IMG/VR virus record: IMGVR_UViG_3300044986_000742
Coordinates: 1 to 41,662 of that record
Source: a virus
DNA length: 41,662 bases
Reading direction: 5' to 3' (one strand)
In this document: positions 1 through 10,300 of the stretch, in pieces
Position numbering within the stretch: position 1 is the stretch's first letter
How the letters are laid out: the number at the start of each line of letters is the position of its first letter
Notes under the pieces: model-generated
Databases searched by the model: none
Told to the model about the DNA's origin: nothing
What the model saw: the letters and a program-made list of their open reading frames with translations, nothing else
Made by a program: the position numbers and the translations under genes

Positions 1-256
1 CTCCGAGGGCAACCGCATCGCGTGGATGTTCAGCCAGAAGCGCCTCATGCTGGGCACTTCGGGCGACGAGTGGACGATTGGCGGCGCGGACAGCGGGCAG
101 GCGTTTAGCGCGACCAACGTGCAGGCCCAGAAGCAAAGCAGCTTCGGATCGAAGACCATGCGGGCCATCCTGCTCAACGACGTCCTGCTCTTTGTCCAGC
201 GCCGCGGGCGCAAGGTGCGGGAGCTAACGTATAACTTTGAACGCGACGGCTGGGTC
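1..256. repeat. Terminal overlap repeat, left copy
   Basis: This segment is repeated at 41407-41662 in direct orientation. Only positions 127 (C here, A there) and 130 (G here, A there) differ; both are third codon positions and synonymous. The repeat lies inside the tail tube gene and the reading frame runs through the junction. It therefore marks a circular or permuted molecule sequenced slightly past one unit length, rather than a gene duplication. Confidence 0.95.
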
Positions 257-1105
257 GCGCCGGATTTGACCGTCCTTTCCGAGCATGTCACCGCGGGCGA
301 GATCGTCGAACTAGCCTTCCAGCAGCAGCCCGACGCCATCCTGTGGGCGGTGAGGGGAGATGGCCAACTGATCGGCATGTCCTACGAGCGCGACCAGAAT
401 GTGGTCGCATGGCACCGGCACACGACCGACGGCGAGTTTGAATCCGTCGCCACCGTCTACGGCTTGTCCGGCGCGGACGACGAGGTCTGGTTTTGTGTCA
501 AGCGGACGATTGGCGGGCAAACCAAACGCTACATCGAACGCTTCAAGCCCGACAACCGCGCCAACTTTGAGGCCCAGACCAAGGACGACTGGTGGTATCT
601 CGACTGCGCCAAACGCTATTCCGGCACCGCCACGGCCACCATCACCGGACTTTCCCACTTGGAAGGCAAGGCGGTCAGCGTCTTGGCCAACGGGGCCGTC
701 CAGCCCGACGAGACGGTCGCCAGCGGTCAGATTACCCTCGACAAGACCTACACCAAGGTTCTGGCCGGTCTGCCCTACACCTCGACCATCCTGCCCATGA
801 AGTTCGACTTCGATCTGCGCGACGGCCCGACCCGCGGGCGCAAGAAGCGGATCAACCGCGTGGAGGTCAGCCTGTTCAAGTCCTTGGCAGGGGAGGCCAG
901 CACCAACGGCACCGAGTGGCTCTGGATCTACCCGCGGGACTTCGATGACCCAATGGACGCCAGCCCGCCGCCTTTTTCCGGCGATGCCGAGGTCGTCGTC
1001 GCGGGCGACTATTCCGACGACAGCGACATCTATTTGCGCCAGCGCCTGCCTTACCCGTTCACCGTCCGCGCTCTGGTCGTAAAGCTCGACGCCTTCGGGG
1101 ATTGA
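1..1105 (+). CDS. Tail tubular protein B-like (T7 gp12-type nozzle), 3' part
   Basis: This is the C-terminal part of the gene that starts at 39992 and is cut by the window ends. Joining 39992-41406 to 1-1105 gives one frame of 839 residues. The family forms the distal tube or nozzle of the short podovirus tail and contacts fibres and ejection proteins. The identification rests on the N-terminal half (see 39992) and on its place between a gp11-like gene and gp13/gp14/gp15-like genes. No membrane segment or signal peptide is visible. The internal ATG at 26 is not a real start; it is an in-frame methionine. The gene is followed after 24 bp by the GNAT-like gene, with a copy of the 12-bp element between them. 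Confidence 0.85.
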   Translation, partial: SEGNRIAWMFSQKRLMLGTSGDEWTIGGADSGQAFSATNVQAQKQSSFGSKTMRAILLNDVLLFVQRRGRKVRELTYNFERDGWVAPDLTVLSEHVTAGEIVELAFQQQPDAILWAVRGDGQLIGMSYERDQNVVAWHRHTTDGEFESVATVYGLSGADDEVWFCVKRTIGGQTKRYIERFKPDNRANFEAQTKDDWWYLDCAKRYSGTATATITGLSHLEGKAVSVLANGAVQPDETVASGQITLDKTYTKVLAGLPYTSTILPMKFDFDLRDGPTRGRKKRINRVEVSLFKSLAGEASTNGTEWLWIYPRDFDDPMDASPPPFSGDAEVVVAGDYSDDSDIYLRQRLPYPFTVRALVVKLDAFGD

Positions 1106-1116
1106 CATTAGTGTGA

Positions 1117-1128
1117 TTTGACTAAACC
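1117..1128 (-). promoter_or_regulatory. 12-bp dispersed element (GGTTTAGTCAAA), inverted copy
   Basis: Exact copy, reading TTTGACTAAACC on the + strand. It lies between the tail tube stop (1105) and the next ATG (1130), directly in front of that start. Its role is inferred: stoperator-like repressor site (see findings). Confidence 0.7.
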
Positions 1129-1129
1129 C

Positions 1130-1546
1130 ATGAGCCAGCCCGTTCTTCAACTTCGCATGTTTGACCGCGACAAAGACCACGCCACGCTGGTCGAGTGGTG
1201 TGACGCGCACGGGACCGTTGCCACGCCCGCGGTTTTTTTGCCGCCGCTGGGTGTCGTCACCCAAATGGACGGCCAAGATGCCGCCATGCTTTTTGTCTAC
1301 TACGCGCTCTCGACGCCCGTGGCCTTTGTCGATTGCGCGGCCACGCGCCCCAAGTTGCCGCTCAAAGATTCCGTGGCGTGTCTGGAGTTCGCTTACAACT
1401 TTCTCAAAAGCGAAGCCAAGCACGACGGTTATGCCGTCATGCTGGCCAACGTGACCAAGCCCTTTGCGCGGCTCATGGGCCGCGTCGGCTTTCAAACTCA
1501 AGAGGAGGGACTGACCAGAATGTTCGATCTGGCCGTCAGCGACTGA
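1130..1546 (+). CDS. GNAT-fold internal virion protein, T7 gp13 position
   Basis: A 138-residue protein. The tail VMLANVTKPFARLMGRVGF followed by a short strand resembles the end of a GNAT acetyltransferase fold, where a helix precedes an R/G-x-G-F strand. In T7 and relatives the gene between gp12 and gp14 (gp13) encodes a GNAT-like internal virion or assembly protein, and this gene sits in exactly that slot. The ATG at 1130 is preferred over an upstream TTG at 1118 because the 12-bp element overlaps the TTG. The stop TGA overlaps the next ATG (ATGA-type coupling at 1544-1548). Catalytic activity cannot be judged from the sequence; a structural role is equally likely. Confidence 0.65.
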   Translation: MSQPVLQLRMFDRDKDHATLVEWCDAHGTVATPAVFLPPLGVVTQMDGQDAAMLFVYYALSTPVAFVDCAATRPKLPLKDSVACLEFAYNFLKSEAKHDGYAVMLANVTKPFARLMGRVGFQTQEEGLTRMFDLAVSD

Positions 1547-2238
1547 TGCCGATGATTCCTCCAGCCGTGGCCGCAACCGTTGCCACCTATTCCGCCATCG
1601 CCGCCACCGCAGCTTCAGTGGGTGCCGCGGGTCTGTCGTTCTACGGGCAACAACAGCAAGCCGCCGCCAGCCAGCGCATGGCGCAATACAACTTCTCCGT
1701 GCAAAAGGCCCAGATGGAAATGCAAAACCAGATGGCCGCGCAGGCTTCGCAGCAGCAAGCCGCAATCTTCGGCTACAACGCACAGGTCGCGCAAAACGAG
1801 GCCAACCGCACCGAAATGGAGGCCCGCGAACGCGCCCGCCGGATGCGGTCCGAAAACGAGCGCATGCTGGGCCTGCAACGCGCCGCCTACGGCAAGAGCG
1901 GCGTGACCAGCGAGGGTTCGCCCTTGATGATCATGGCCGACACCGCGGGCCTTGGCGAACTGGCTGTGGCCGACGAACTTTACAAAGCCGACGCCCAGCG
2001 CAGCGGACTTTTCACGCAGGCCGCGCTGGAGCAATACAAGGGCCGCATGGCGCAGTTTGAGGGCGCGGGATATTCCCTCAACGCGGCCAACGCCGGAACC
2101 TTCGCCCGACCGGCGCTCATGCAAGGCATGAACGAGGCGTCCGCGCTCCGCACCAGCAGCTACGGGTCGCTGATTAGCGGTGTGGGCAGCGCGGCCAATT
2201 CGCTTTCGGGATTACCCATCCGCGGGAGGTCACGCTAA
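1546..2238 (+). CDS. Internal virion (core) protein, T7 gp14-like
   Basis: A 230-residue protein with a hydrophobic Ala-rich N-terminus (about residues 5-30: PPAVAATVATYSAIAATAA), which could insert in a membrane, then a long Gln/Ala/Arg-rich helical stretch (about 35-125). A motif of the type GKSGVTSEGSPLMIMADTA follows, recurrent in podovirus gp14-type internal proteins. These are ejected into the host envelope with gp15 and gp16 to build the DNA conduit. The start overlaps the preceding TGA by one base and the TAA overlaps the next ATG, so the gene is translationally coupled on both sides. The family call comes from motif plus order; the ejection role is from the family. Confidence 0.75.
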   Translation: MPMIPPAVAATVATYSAIAATAASVGAAGLSFYGQQQQAAASQRMAQYNFSVQKAQMEMQNQMAAQASQQQAAIFGYNAQVAQNEANRTEMEARERARRMRSENERMLGLQRAAYGKSGVTSEGSPLMIMADTAGLGELAVADELYKADAQRSGLFTQAALEQYKGRMAQFEGAGYSLNAANAGTFARPALMQGMNEASALRTSSYGSLISGVGSAANSLSGLPIRGRSR

Positions 2239-4307
2239 TGGCCAACATTCCCACAGCCCAAATCCCCAACGTGCAGACCGCCGTCGGCAACGCGCCGACG
2301 CTGTCTCCCAGCGCCGTCCGCACGCCCAACATCCAGCGCATGCCGGTGCTGGGACGCGAAGTCTTCGACGGCGTGGGCGCGGGCATGGTGGGCTTGAGCC
2401 GCGGCGTTTGGGAAGGGTCGCAGATGCTGGGCGATTTTGCCACCAAGATGTCGGCGCTCAACGACCAAGCGCAAATTGCCGAAGCCGACAAGCTCATGTC
2501 CGACGCGATTGCCAAGCACTCCGCCGAACGCATGACGCTGCCGGAGAGCGAGTGGGCCAAAAACTGGAACGACAAATACCGGCCCAAGCTCGACGAATCC
2601 ATTGCCCAAATGCCCGTCACGATCGATGGCAGGGCGCGGCTGATGTCTTGGTATACCGGCAAGCAGGCCGCGATGGGCGCAGACATCACCGTCGAAAGCC
2701 AAAAGAATTTTATCCGGCGCTCGCTGGATTCGGTGCAGGCCCGCGTGGACCGCGCCAAGACCGACCGCAATCCCGAAGAGGCTTATGTGGCCATCGCCAA
2801 CTTGAAGGGCTTGGTCAGCGACGAGCAGATCGAACGCATGAACGCCGACGTCTATCAATGGGAAAAGGCCGAAACGACCCGCGAACTCTGGGAAACTATC
2901 GACACGCAGATGGTGCAGCGTTTGGCTGACGGAACCTTGGCGGAAAACGAGGAGGTGACCGCGGATCTGCGCCAAGCCGTCGAAAGCGCATCGTTTAAAA
3001 GCAAATTTTTCCCCGCGCTTAACGGCGAGTCAGCCGACATGAAAAAGGCGCTTAAAATGTGGGAAGACTACAGCCGCAACGCGACCATCGACAAAATGAA
3101 CGAGGCCGTCACCGGCATTGCCGAGGGGCAATACGGGACCGCCGACGAACTGCGCGAAGAATACGGCGACAAGCTCGACACGCTCAACATGCAGAAGCTG
3201 GAAGCCACTTGGGCGCAATCGCCCGAAGAGCAGTCCAAGCGCCTTGCCCAGCGCCCGCAATTGATCACCGCCATCGATCTCTACGATCCGGCCAGCGACC
3301 CAGAGTCCAAGGATTTTGACCGCCTACTGTCATGGGTTCACACCATGCCCGCAGGTTTCCAAGCCGACTTAAGCCAGATGCTGCGCGACAAAAAGAAGGA
3401 CGCCCAGCCCAAGCCCAGCACCGCCATCGAAGCCATCAAGCAGCGCAGCCGCGAGATGTTCGACGCGGGCAAATACGGTTCCACCGGCAACGAAGAGGCG
3501 TGGCAGATGGCCAAGACGCGCCAGTCCCGCGAGATCGACATGCTCAACAGTTGGGCCGCGGCCAACCCGAAGGAGGCCGCCGACGCCACCAAGGTCACCG
3601 CGCAATACAACGAGATCCGCACCAAGATTTACCAAGAGGACATGGCCGACGGCACCGCCGAGATGCCCAAGCCGGAGATGCTCAAGCCGCCAACCCTCAA
3701 CCCGCGGCGCGTCTTGCAAGACCCGCGCCTGCGCGATGAGGACGAGTCGCCGCTTGACGCCGTCCAGTTGCCAATGGGCGATGGTTCGTGGCAAGTGACG
3801 CCGCAGACCCGCGACCAGATCAAGACCTCCAGCCGCGCCGGTCAGCGGCAGATTTCCTTGGATTTCAACTCCGGCGTGGCCACCAGCCGCGGCGTGGAGA
3901 TTGTGATCCCGCACGACGCCACACCCGAAGAGCGGGCCGCGGCACAGGCGTATGTGGACAAGACCGTCGCGTGGTATCAGTCCAAGGGCATTGAAGTTCC
4001 GAAAGGCCGCGTGCTAACCAAGACGGGCAGGGGGGCCAAGGTCAGCCGTTTCCACACCGAGCCGTTCTACGTCCAAGACGCCGACGCGATGGCCGCGGTG
4101 CAAAACGACCCCGACGGCTACGCCGCCATCTTGGAAGACACCTTGGGCCGGTTGACCGGCGCGACCTTTATCGCCCCGCACAAGACCAAGGACGGCGGCG
4201 CACAAAACGACACAATCAACGAACGCGACTTCGCCCGCAGCTACGTCATCCCCGCGCTCCAGCGGCGCAAGGGCGAGGAACCCACCCTCATGGCGCAAAA
4301 TGAGTAG
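2238..4307 (+). CDS. Internal core/ejection protein, T7 gp15 position
   Basis: A 689-residue, mostly helical, charged protein without cysteine clusters or membrane segments. The N-terminus is Pro/Asn-rich (residues 1-45) and is followed by a long helical region with many KAEAD/RARVDRAKTD-type heptad-like stretches. Size and position between the gp14-like and giant gp16-position proteins match T7 gp15, a tubular internal core protein ejected into the periplasm. Sequence similarity to T7 gp15 is not obvious by eye, so the assignment is mainly positional. It overlaps the previous stop by one base (TAATG) and the next start by eight bases. Confidence 0.65.
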   Translation: MANIPTAQIPNVQTAVGNAPTLSPSAVRTPNIQRMPVLGREVFDGVGAGMVGLSRGVWEGSQMLGDFATKMSALNDQAQIAEADKLMSDAIAKHSAERMTLPESEWAKNWNDKYRPKLDESIAQMPVTIDGRARLMSWYTGKQAAMGADITVESQKNFIRRSLDSVQARVDRAKTDRNPEEAYVAIANLKGLVSDEQIERMNADVYQWEKAETTRELWETIDTQMVQRLADGTLAENEEVTADLRQAVESASFKSKFFPALNGESADMKKALKMWEDYSRNATIDKMNEAVTGIAEGQYGTADELREEYGDKLDTLNMQKLEATWAQSPEEQSKRLAQRPQLITAIDLYDPASDPESKDFDRLLSWVHTMPAGFQADLSQMLRDKKKDAQPKPSTAIEAIKQRSREMFDAGKYGSTGNEEAWQMAKTRQSREIDMLNSWAAANPKEAADATKVTAQYNEIRTKIYQEDMADGTAEMPKPEMLKPPTLNPRRVLQDPRLRDEDESPLDAVQLPMGDGSWQVTPQTRDQIKTSSRAGQRQISLDFNSGVATSRGVEIVIPHDATPEERAAAQAYVDKTVAWYQSKGIEVPKGRVLTKTGRGAKVSRFHTEPFYVQDADAMAAVQNDPDGYAAILEDTLGRLTGATFIAPHKTKDGGAQNDTINERDFARSYVIPALQRRKGEEPTLMAQNE

Positions 4308-7300
4308 CGTCATTAACGAGGGCAGTGTTTCCCGCGGCGCGGCGGGCAGGCAGACCGCAGACTTCACGCTGGACATTGACGACCAGAGGGCCAGCGAACT
4401 CTACGACAGTCTCGACGCCGCCAGCCCCTTGGAGCGGTCGCAATACAAAAAGGCGCTCCGCAATTGGGCGGAAACCAAGCTGGCCGAGGAGCAGTCGCGC
4501 AACTACGACGAACTGACCGGCATTTACGCCGACGTCAACCGCTGGTGGGAAGGCTCCGGCGGCGGGCAGGCCGACGACGAGGTCAAATTCGGCGCGGCCA
4601 ACCGCAAGTTCATCGCCGCCCAGACCGGCCAAAGCGCCCGCGAAATGGGCGACCTTTATCCGAGCGAACGCGACCGCTGGTTTTTGCAGAACATGGGCAA
4701 AGCGCCCAAGACCGAAAGCGAAGCCTTTGAACTTGTCCGCAAGTCGTTTGAGACAAAGAAGCAAACCGACGAAGCCTACGACCTCATCGCCGGAGACGTT
4801 GCCCTTTCCCTTTTCGACCAAGTCAACAAAGGCACGCCGGTAGACATCCCGACCTTGATGACCAAGTGGAAAGAGGAAAACGCCGAGATCCTCGACGCTT
4901 TGCCGGACAACTGGGAGGCCAACACGCTCAAGGCCGCAGAACAATATTACGTCGAAAACGAGCAGATGCTGCGCGACCACGGCGACGTCCTGCAACGGCT
5001 TTACGCCAACATCATCAACGTCACCGGACGCAAGGTCGAGGGAGCGCCGGAGGATGACGTCAAGACGGTCGAAGACCTCAACGCCATCATTGACGGGCTG
5101 GGCGAATTGCCCAAGGAAGTGCGCGACCGTGGCTACGCCGCCATCTTCATGGCCGCAAAGCGCCAAGGGATGGACGACAAGGGCTTCTGGGAAATGGCCG
5201 CGGAGGCGTGGCCGCGCTCGCTCAACATGGTCCGCACCACCGCTCTGGTCGCGCAGGAAACCGACGCCGAGGCCAAGGTTGCTCTCCTGCAAGGCGAAGG
5301 CCCGCTTTTCCGCAACAAAAACACCGGCCAACTGACCCGCGCCACCGGCACCGCTTTCAGCCCGCAGGACTTTGAGGAGGTCAGCACCGACGACCGCGCA
5401 ACCCTGCTCCAGCAGGCCGAGCGCGAACTGCAACGCTTCAACGTCGTCCGCGAACTGCGCGACTTGGCCGACAACCGCTTTGACCCGATCAAGAGCAACG
5501 CCACCGGCCCGCTCAAGTTCGCGCAGGATATTGCCCTCTTGGGGCCACAATCGCTGGCCTTCACCGGAGTCGCCGCAATCCCCGTTGTTGGCCCCGTTTT
5601 GACCGGCGCGGCCATCTACGCCGACGAATACAACCAACTCCGTCTGGAGGGCTTCACGCCCTCGCAATCACGCACCTTGGCCGCGGTTAGCGCCCCGCTC
5701 CAGACCGCCGCGGAGGTCTTCGGTGCCAAGCTCGTTTTCGGTCGCTACAAGTGGTATCGGGAGACGATCCAGAAGCTGGTCAATCCGGCGCGGTTTGCCC
5801 GCACCACGCAAGGCGCGGTCAGCTTTTTCGGCAAGGTGGTGGGCGAAAACATCACCGAGGGAACACAGGATTTGACCACGCCGCTGGTGCAGGATGTCGC
5901 CGCCGCGTTAAGCGACGAGTTTCCCGACGTCAACTGGGAAGAGACGCTGACCCAGTGGAAAGACAGTCGTTTGGAGGTCTTGGCCGCGACCCTCATGCCG
6001 GTCATCGGCGGTCACATGGTCGAGACGTTTGCCGACGGCGAACGCTTTGCCAGCGCCGAGCGCCGCCAGAAGATGATGTACGATCCGACCGGCATTAACG
6101 AGCAGGAGCGCCGATACATCGAAGACGGCACCACGCCGCAGGAACGCCGCAACCGCTACGTCGAGACTCTCAAGAACATGCCGCCGGAGCGCGTGCAAGC
6201 AGCCAAGGATCGCATAGCCGAGCAGTCTCGCGCCGCAGCGACCAACCAAGAAGACGCCGCCATGCCCACGATGGAGACGCAAAAGGACACCGCCGGTCGC
6301 ATGACCTACATCGTGCGCGACGAAAAGGGCGTCGAGCGTTACCGCACGACCAGCCAAGAGGCCGCGGAGGACGCCTACCGCATGGCGGTGATGAAATCGA
6401 CCGCGGCACAATTCAGCGCCGACCGCATCGCCACCAAGGAACTGATCGACTGGTGGACGCAACAAGACCCCAACAACGTCGTCCGGTTGGAAGGCTCCCG
6501 CACCGCCCAGCAGGAACTGGAGCGCCTGCAAGGACTGGGCGACACCGCAGGCATCGAAACCCTGCACCGCCGCATCGCCCAAGACCCGCGCACCGCGGGG
6601 CAAGACTACAGCACGCTTACGATCCTTGGCACCGCCAGCATCGAAACCGTGGCCGAGGGCGTCTTCCGCGGCGTCATCGCGCTCAACGAATCCTCGCGCC
6701 CGAAGGACGCCTTGGAGGAGATCAACCACGTTTTCGTCCGGCGGGCCGTCGCCCAAGGCAGCGTCAACGAGCAGCAACTGCGCGACTGGCTCACTGCCAC
6801 CGAGGCCATCACCGGAGAAACCTACGCCAAGGACAACTTTGACGACATCATCGAATCGCTCGCCATTGTGGCCGAAGCCTACGTCAGCCAGCGTATCGAC
6901 CAGAACGCCGAGTCCCAGCTACCGGCCAGCTTTGTCGATTACCTCAAGCGCCTCGTCCAAGTTCTCAAGGAGGTCATGGCCCGCGGTCTTGCGCTCCGCA
7001 GGGGATTTGCCGACGGCACGCTGGGGCAGGACTACGAGCAATTCCTTGCCGAGTCCGTCGGACTGGCCGACCAGACCGTCGTAGACCGCTCCCGCGAAAA
7101 GACCGCGCAGGAGGTTGCGCCGGAGGTGGCGAATTATTCGATTGGCGTAACGTCACAGCAAGACGCCGACTACCTCGCAGCAGTCGAGCGCGGCGACATG
7201 GAGACGGCGCAGCGGATGGTGGATGAGGCGGCGCGTAGAGCAGGCTTTGACATTGGGCCGGTCTGGCATGGAGGCGCTGACGGCTTTGACGTATTCGATT

Positions 7301-10300
7301 GGAGATTCATCGGCGCACAGGGCAACACGGAGGGCAAAGGATTTTATTTTAGCAACGACAGGGATCTTGCCGCTGGATACGCCGAAAGGCATGGAGGCCG
7401 CTTGCTCCGCGTTTATCTTCGTTCCGGCAAACCTATCGACGGAAAAAAGCAAACTATCTCCGAGGCAACATGGCGGCGCATTTTGCGGATTGTTCACCAA
7501 CGCAGTGAACAGAGCGACGATTACAATAGCCCGCTGTGGAACTACGCCGATATCTCCGTTGATGGTCTGACCAGCGCGATTGAAGAGACGGCTCGCATAC
7601 TTACTGAATCATCCGAATCCGACGTCGATACCATTGCCGGTTTTGTCAACGGAGGCGCTGATCCCGAAATTACTTACGATGCCATTTACGAAATCACCGG
7701 CAAAACCGGCATTGTAGAAAGCGAAGCGTGGGGCCGCGCCGGTCACGAAGTCTACGTCGCTACAAGTGCCAACCATGTCAAACTGGCCGACCCAGTCACC
7801 TACGACTCCCAAGGCAACGTCATCCCGCTCTCGCAGCGTTTTGATGCAACGACGGGGGATATTAATTACTCCATCGGTTCTGCCGCGCAGCTTGCGGCTC
7901 AAAACGCCGAGATGGCCAAAGAAATTCAGCGTAAGGCCGACGCTGTCGTCGCCGCCGACCAAGAAGCTGAAGACGTCTTCTTCACGCAGTTTTGGCCCAA
8001 GATGCTCAAAAAGGCCGGACTCAATCTCAAGCCGACCAAGGCCAACCTCACCAAAGCCGCAGAGTATACCATGCCGGAGCTATTGGAGTGGCTCAAAGAC
8101 AACCCGCAATATTTGGATTACTACCACAAGGACTGGGACTTGACCAAGACGCTGCTCCAAGCGGTCTACCCAAACATGACCGACGACCAGTTTATTGCGT
8201 TCCGACTGTTTACCGGAATTACCTCTCCGAATACCAAACTCCGCAGCAACATGGCCGACGCGGTGCAGTTGTTCGACTTGTGGATGCGCGAAGGAAGCAT
8301 CAAGTCGATGGAGTGGGAGTGGTCGGCCAAAGGCAACCGCAAGGTCAAGACGGGGCCGTTTATGTTCTCCGGCACGACGGGTGCTGGCAAAACCTATGCC
8401 GCCCACGTTTTGGAGGACATTTTCCAAGAATTGGGATCGTGGCAAGCTGTGCTGGATCACCTTTACGAGGCGGTCACCGTCAAGGAAATCAACGCCTACC
8501 GCAACCAGCGCGGGTGGGCGACGGGCATCGAAGTCGGCAAAGTCAAAGAAGTGGTCAAGGCCGCGACCGGCCAATCCGATTTAATACCGCGGATGTTTAT
8601 TTTCGGCCCGAAGGTCGGAGCCTACACGCTCAACACCAGCGGAGACGACCGCTTTACCACCACCGATATTTGGGAAGGGCGTTTTATCCGTTCGCATTTC
8701 CCGTCGATGTTTGAAACCGCCGACGGACTTCCGGTTTCAGTTGAGGAAAACCGCATTTTCCAAGAGTTCTCCCAAGCCTTCAACGAAGTCTTCCAAAACA
8801 TGACCGGATTGAATTTGCCGCCTTCTGCCTTGCAAGCAGTGCGTTGGTTCTTTATGTTGAACCATGCCAAAAAGGCAGGATACCGATATGCAAGCACCGA
8901 CGACACCATCAGCGGCTACGCAGCCCAAGCCATCCGAGGAAAACTTGGATTCGATCTTGGCGTTGCTGGACAAGGTGGGCGAGGAAGCGGTCAAGCTGGC
9001 GACGGAGCGGGTTCGCAAGTTGGCGCAGTAAGCAACTACTCCATCTCCACCCAGTCCGAAATCGACCGCGTCGGCGCGGCGTTGAACAGGCTCGACCGCG
9101 ACCCTCTGGACTCGCTGGGCTACACCGAAAAGATCCGCGAGCGTTTCGCGCAGATCATGGCCGAGAACATGGCCGAATTGCAGGCCATGCAGCAGGGTGG
9201 GGTAGCCGAGCGCACCGTCCTCGACGAAGAAGGAAACCCCATCGGCCCGCAACCGGATGCCGCCAAGACCAAGGCGACCGGAGCCGAGATGCGCCGCACC
9301 AAGTTTTTGCAGGCGCTGGGCGAACTCGATGGACTGCTTTCGGTGCTGCCGCCGCAAGTCGCCGCCAAAGTGGGCGGCTATACAGTGCTGACCAACATCG
9401 GCACCGGAGACAGGGCGCTTTCCAACTTCTTCATCAAGCGTCTGGAGATGATCGACAAGGAACTGGAACGCTATCTCAAAGACCGCTACACCACGGCGCT
9501 CAAAGAGCTATTCAAGCGGGCGAAGCCGAAGCGTGACGACGCGGGCAAGGTTCCCAAGGGCAAGCTGGGCGCAGGAGTTCACACGCTGTTTGAGCGTTTG
9601 GAAATGGCGGTCGAGATGTCGTCGGTCGAGATCGACGGCGAGATCGCCAGCTTGGAGCAGCAGATCGCGTCCGGTGAATTGGAGCCGGAGCAGGAAGCGG
9701 CCAGCATTTTGCTCTCCGACTCGCTGCCGCTGTTTGGCGAGTGGAAGACCGCGGACGCTTCGCGCATGGCGCAGGCCGTCCAGATGGGCTACGACATTTA
9801 CCGCATTGCCTACAAAAAGCAGCAGGCCAAGGCGCTGCTCCGCAAGAATCTACGCGACCAAGAACGCATTGATGCCAAGGACGCCTCTGGTGCGCCGGAC
9901 GACACCGCGCCGGTTCGCCAGCAAAACAAAAACGAGGCCGAGCAACTCAAGTCAAAGACCAAGGGAATTGTCACCAACTTGCTGGGGTTTGACCAACTCA
10001 TGTCGCTGGTTTTTGGGCGCGACAGCGCGTTTACCAAAAAGTGGGTCAACTGGCAGCGCAAGTCCGACAATGCCAAGGACGACGAGTTCAACGCGGTCTA
10101 CGACCAGTGGTCACGGTTTCTCGCCACGCTTACCAAGCACAAAAAGCCCTACAGCATGAAGGCGACCTACGCGGGGCAAGACTTGGCGTTTGCCATGTCG
10201 GAGCCGAAGCACAAGATCAAGCACACCAATCCTTTTGGCAAAGAGGTGGAGTTTGAGTTTAGCCAAGCTGACCTTCTCGACATCACCATGATGTGGATGC

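Noticed and set aside
1-256. T7-style physical direct terminal repeat
   Set aside because: The repeat lies within a tail gene whose frame continues through the joint and its copies differ; sequencing overlap of a circular or permuted molecule explains it better.
4288-5667. Long minus-strand open frame (459 codons) opposite the giant ejection gene
   Set aside because: Shadow of the + gene in a GC-rich sequence; Gly/Val/Arg-rich without domains, and no start or operon context.
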